Shown here: piece after piece, positions 62,536-64,000 of the stretch | Numbering within the stretch: position 1 is the stretch's first letter | Layout of the letters: each line of letters starts with the position of its first letter | DNA from: Sapria himalayana | Taxonomy: Eukaryota; Streptophyta; Magnoliopsida; Malpighiales; Rafflesiaceae | Assembly: GCA_029783825.1 (NCBI GenBank) | Contig: JAREIK010003089.1 | Location: 1-64,000 of the forward strand | Length of the DNA stretch: 64,000 nucleotides | Direction: 5' to 3' | The notes under the pieces: generated by a model | What the model was told of the DNA's origin: nothing | Seen by the model: only the letters and a program-made list of their open reading frames with translations | Databases searched by the model: none | Made by a program: the position numbers and the translations under genes

Positions 62536-64000
62536 TAAATTAATAATTAAAATTTTGTGAAATGTGAATATAATATTTAGTTATAATAATATTAATAATT
62601 ATATATGATATAAATTCAATATAAATAATTTTATTGATAGATATTATAATAATGATCAAAAATTAAATTAATAAACTATTAATAATAAGATAGATATTAA
62701 TTAAAAAATATTTAAAAACCCCAAATTGATTCAAAATTAAAGTAAAATATATTACTGGATAAAAATTTTTAATTTTTAAATTTTTACTTCTTTTATAAGC
62801 GTATATATATTTTTTGATTTAAAATAAATTATTTAAATTATATGTGACGCACTCATAATTTATTTTGTAATAAAAATTTCTATAAAAATAAACTAATAAA
62901 TAATTAAAATGAATATTTAAAATAATATTAAATTGAAATAGAAATTCAATTTATTAATTATTAAGTAGTATATAGTAGTTTAATTGTTTATGTATTTTGG
63001 CATTACGAGGTTTTGGAGTTTACTGATATAACTGTGTATGCATTTAGTGGTTTATAGGTTTTATTTAAAAAATAAAATAACATAAAATTTATTTTTATTA
63101 TTTTTTCATATTTTCAAAGTTTATAACCTTTGAAAATATAATAATTTTTAAATTTTTTTCAAAAGCGAATTCAATATTTAGTTATAATAATCATTATATT
63201 TATATATCATATAAATTCAATATAAACAATTTTATTGATAAATATTCTAATAATGATCAAAAAATAAATTAATAAACAATTATTAATAAAAATAGATATC
63301 AATTAAAATATAAATACAGAATCTAAAATGATTCAGAAGGAGCGGAAAATATATTACTATATAATAAATTTTAGTTTTAAAAGTTTTTATTCTTTTAATA
63401 AGTTTATCTATATTTTTCGATGAAAAATAATTTATATAAATTATATTTGTCTAACTCATAATTTATTTTGTAATTAATATTTATATAAAAATAAACAAAT
63501 AAATAATTAAAATGAATATTTAAAATTATAATGAAAAAAATAATATTGAAGTTTATTATTTATTATTTAGAATTACCGGTTTAAAAAAATTATTATTTAT
63601 TATTTATGGTTTTAGAGATATAGGAGTTATTTATTTAAGTATTTAGGCATTTAGTGGTTTATAGGTTTTATTTTTTCATCTTTGAAAATATAATAATTTT
63701 AAAATTCTTTTCAAAAGTGAATTCAATTTTTAGTTATAATAATCATTATATTTAAATATCATATAAATTCAATATAAACAATATTATTGATAAATATTCT
63801 AATAATGATCTAAAAATAAATTAATAATCTATTATTAATAAGATAGATATCAATTAAAATATAATTACAAAACCAATAATGATTCAGAAGACAAGCAAAT
63901 TATATTATTATATAATAATTTTTTGTTTTTAATTTTTTTTTAAATTAGTTTATCTATATATTTTTTGATGAAAAATAATTTATATAAATTATAATTGTCT

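Larger units (their letters stand above)
48861..64000 (+). repeat. Satellite array block 8, plus orientation, about 25 monomers
   Basis: Hinges near 49,000 (B), 49,600 (S, shortened), 50,245 (U-like), 50,850 (A), 51,440 (B), 52,180 (U), 52,770 (V), 53,370 (X), 53,990 (Y), 54,585 (Z), 55,185 (R), 55,780 (S), 56,525 (A), 57,115 (B), 57,860 (A), 58,455 (B), 59,055 (T), 59,590 (U), 60,165 (V), 60,760 (W), 61,220 (X), 61,800 (Y), 62,405 (Z), 63,010 (B) and 63,610 (T). Internal deletion joins occur near 50,235, 51,770-51,811, 61,195 and 63,675. Apparent frames near 50,041, 55,802, 59,193 and 60,314 are AT satellite without protein signature. Confidence 0.92.

Overview
The window looks like a non-genic, satellite-rich stretch of a plant nuclear chromosome. 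It is extremely A+T-rich by eye, no intact protein gene is visible, and the only recognisable coding sequence is three decayed copies of one plant-type hAT transposase (BED zinc finger, RNase-H-like core, C-terminal dimerisation domain; RICESLEEPER/DAYSLEEPER group). The monomers also carry a stretch resembling a degenerate plant telomere repeat (TTTAGGG).

About 51 kb of the 64 kb is one tandem satellite family with a monomer of about 595 bp, roughly 86 copies. Each monomer has (i) a 'hinge' of about 90-100 bp made of imperfect GTTTAG/TTTAGGG-like words, (ii) about 60-70 bp later an inverted-repeat core, CAAAGGTTATAACCTTTG, that in many copies extends to a perfect 26-36 bp palindrome, and (iii) an AT-rich body with conserved TGATCA and AAGCTT words. 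Hinge variants fall into about eleven classes (called R, S, A, B, T, U, V, W, X, Y, Z here) that recur in a partly fixed order, R-S-(A-B)n-T-U-V-W-X-Y-Z. This is a higher-order repeat; the clearest full period, X to X at 53,361-61,197, is 7.84 kb.

Layout: 1-2,410 array reading on the minus strand; 2,411-3,814 array on plus; 3,815-7,269 hAT copy 1 (plus, 3' end lost); 7,270-17,940 array on plus; 17,941-20,411 an unrelated insertion with telomere-like repeats and a T tract; 20,412-21,986 array on plus; 21,987-28,639 array on minus; 28,640-32,321 hAT copy 2 (minus, both termini and an imperfect 8-bp target duplication); 32,322-36,787 array on minus; 36,788-39,844 hAT copy 3 (minus, both ends lost); 39,845-48,847 array on minus; 48,848-48,860 a 13-bp orphan hAT terminus; 48,861-64,000 array on plus. 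Array orientation switches at about 2.41, 21.99 and 48.86 kb.

The parts tell one history. All three hAT copies and the orphan terminus sit at the same base of the same monomer class (B), and the three copies share two in-frame stop codons. This fits a single insertion of an already dead element that was later copied with its satellite surroundings. Copies 1 and 3 also share one 3' truncation junction, which marks an inverted duplication (2.45-11 kb versus 32.6-40.95 kb). The orphan terminus marks a direct duplication (23.0-28.65 kb versus 43.7-48.86 kb) cut off by an inversion breakpoint. Several deletion joins fall in the palindrome. All identities and copy counts are by-eye estimates; nothing was aligned computationally.
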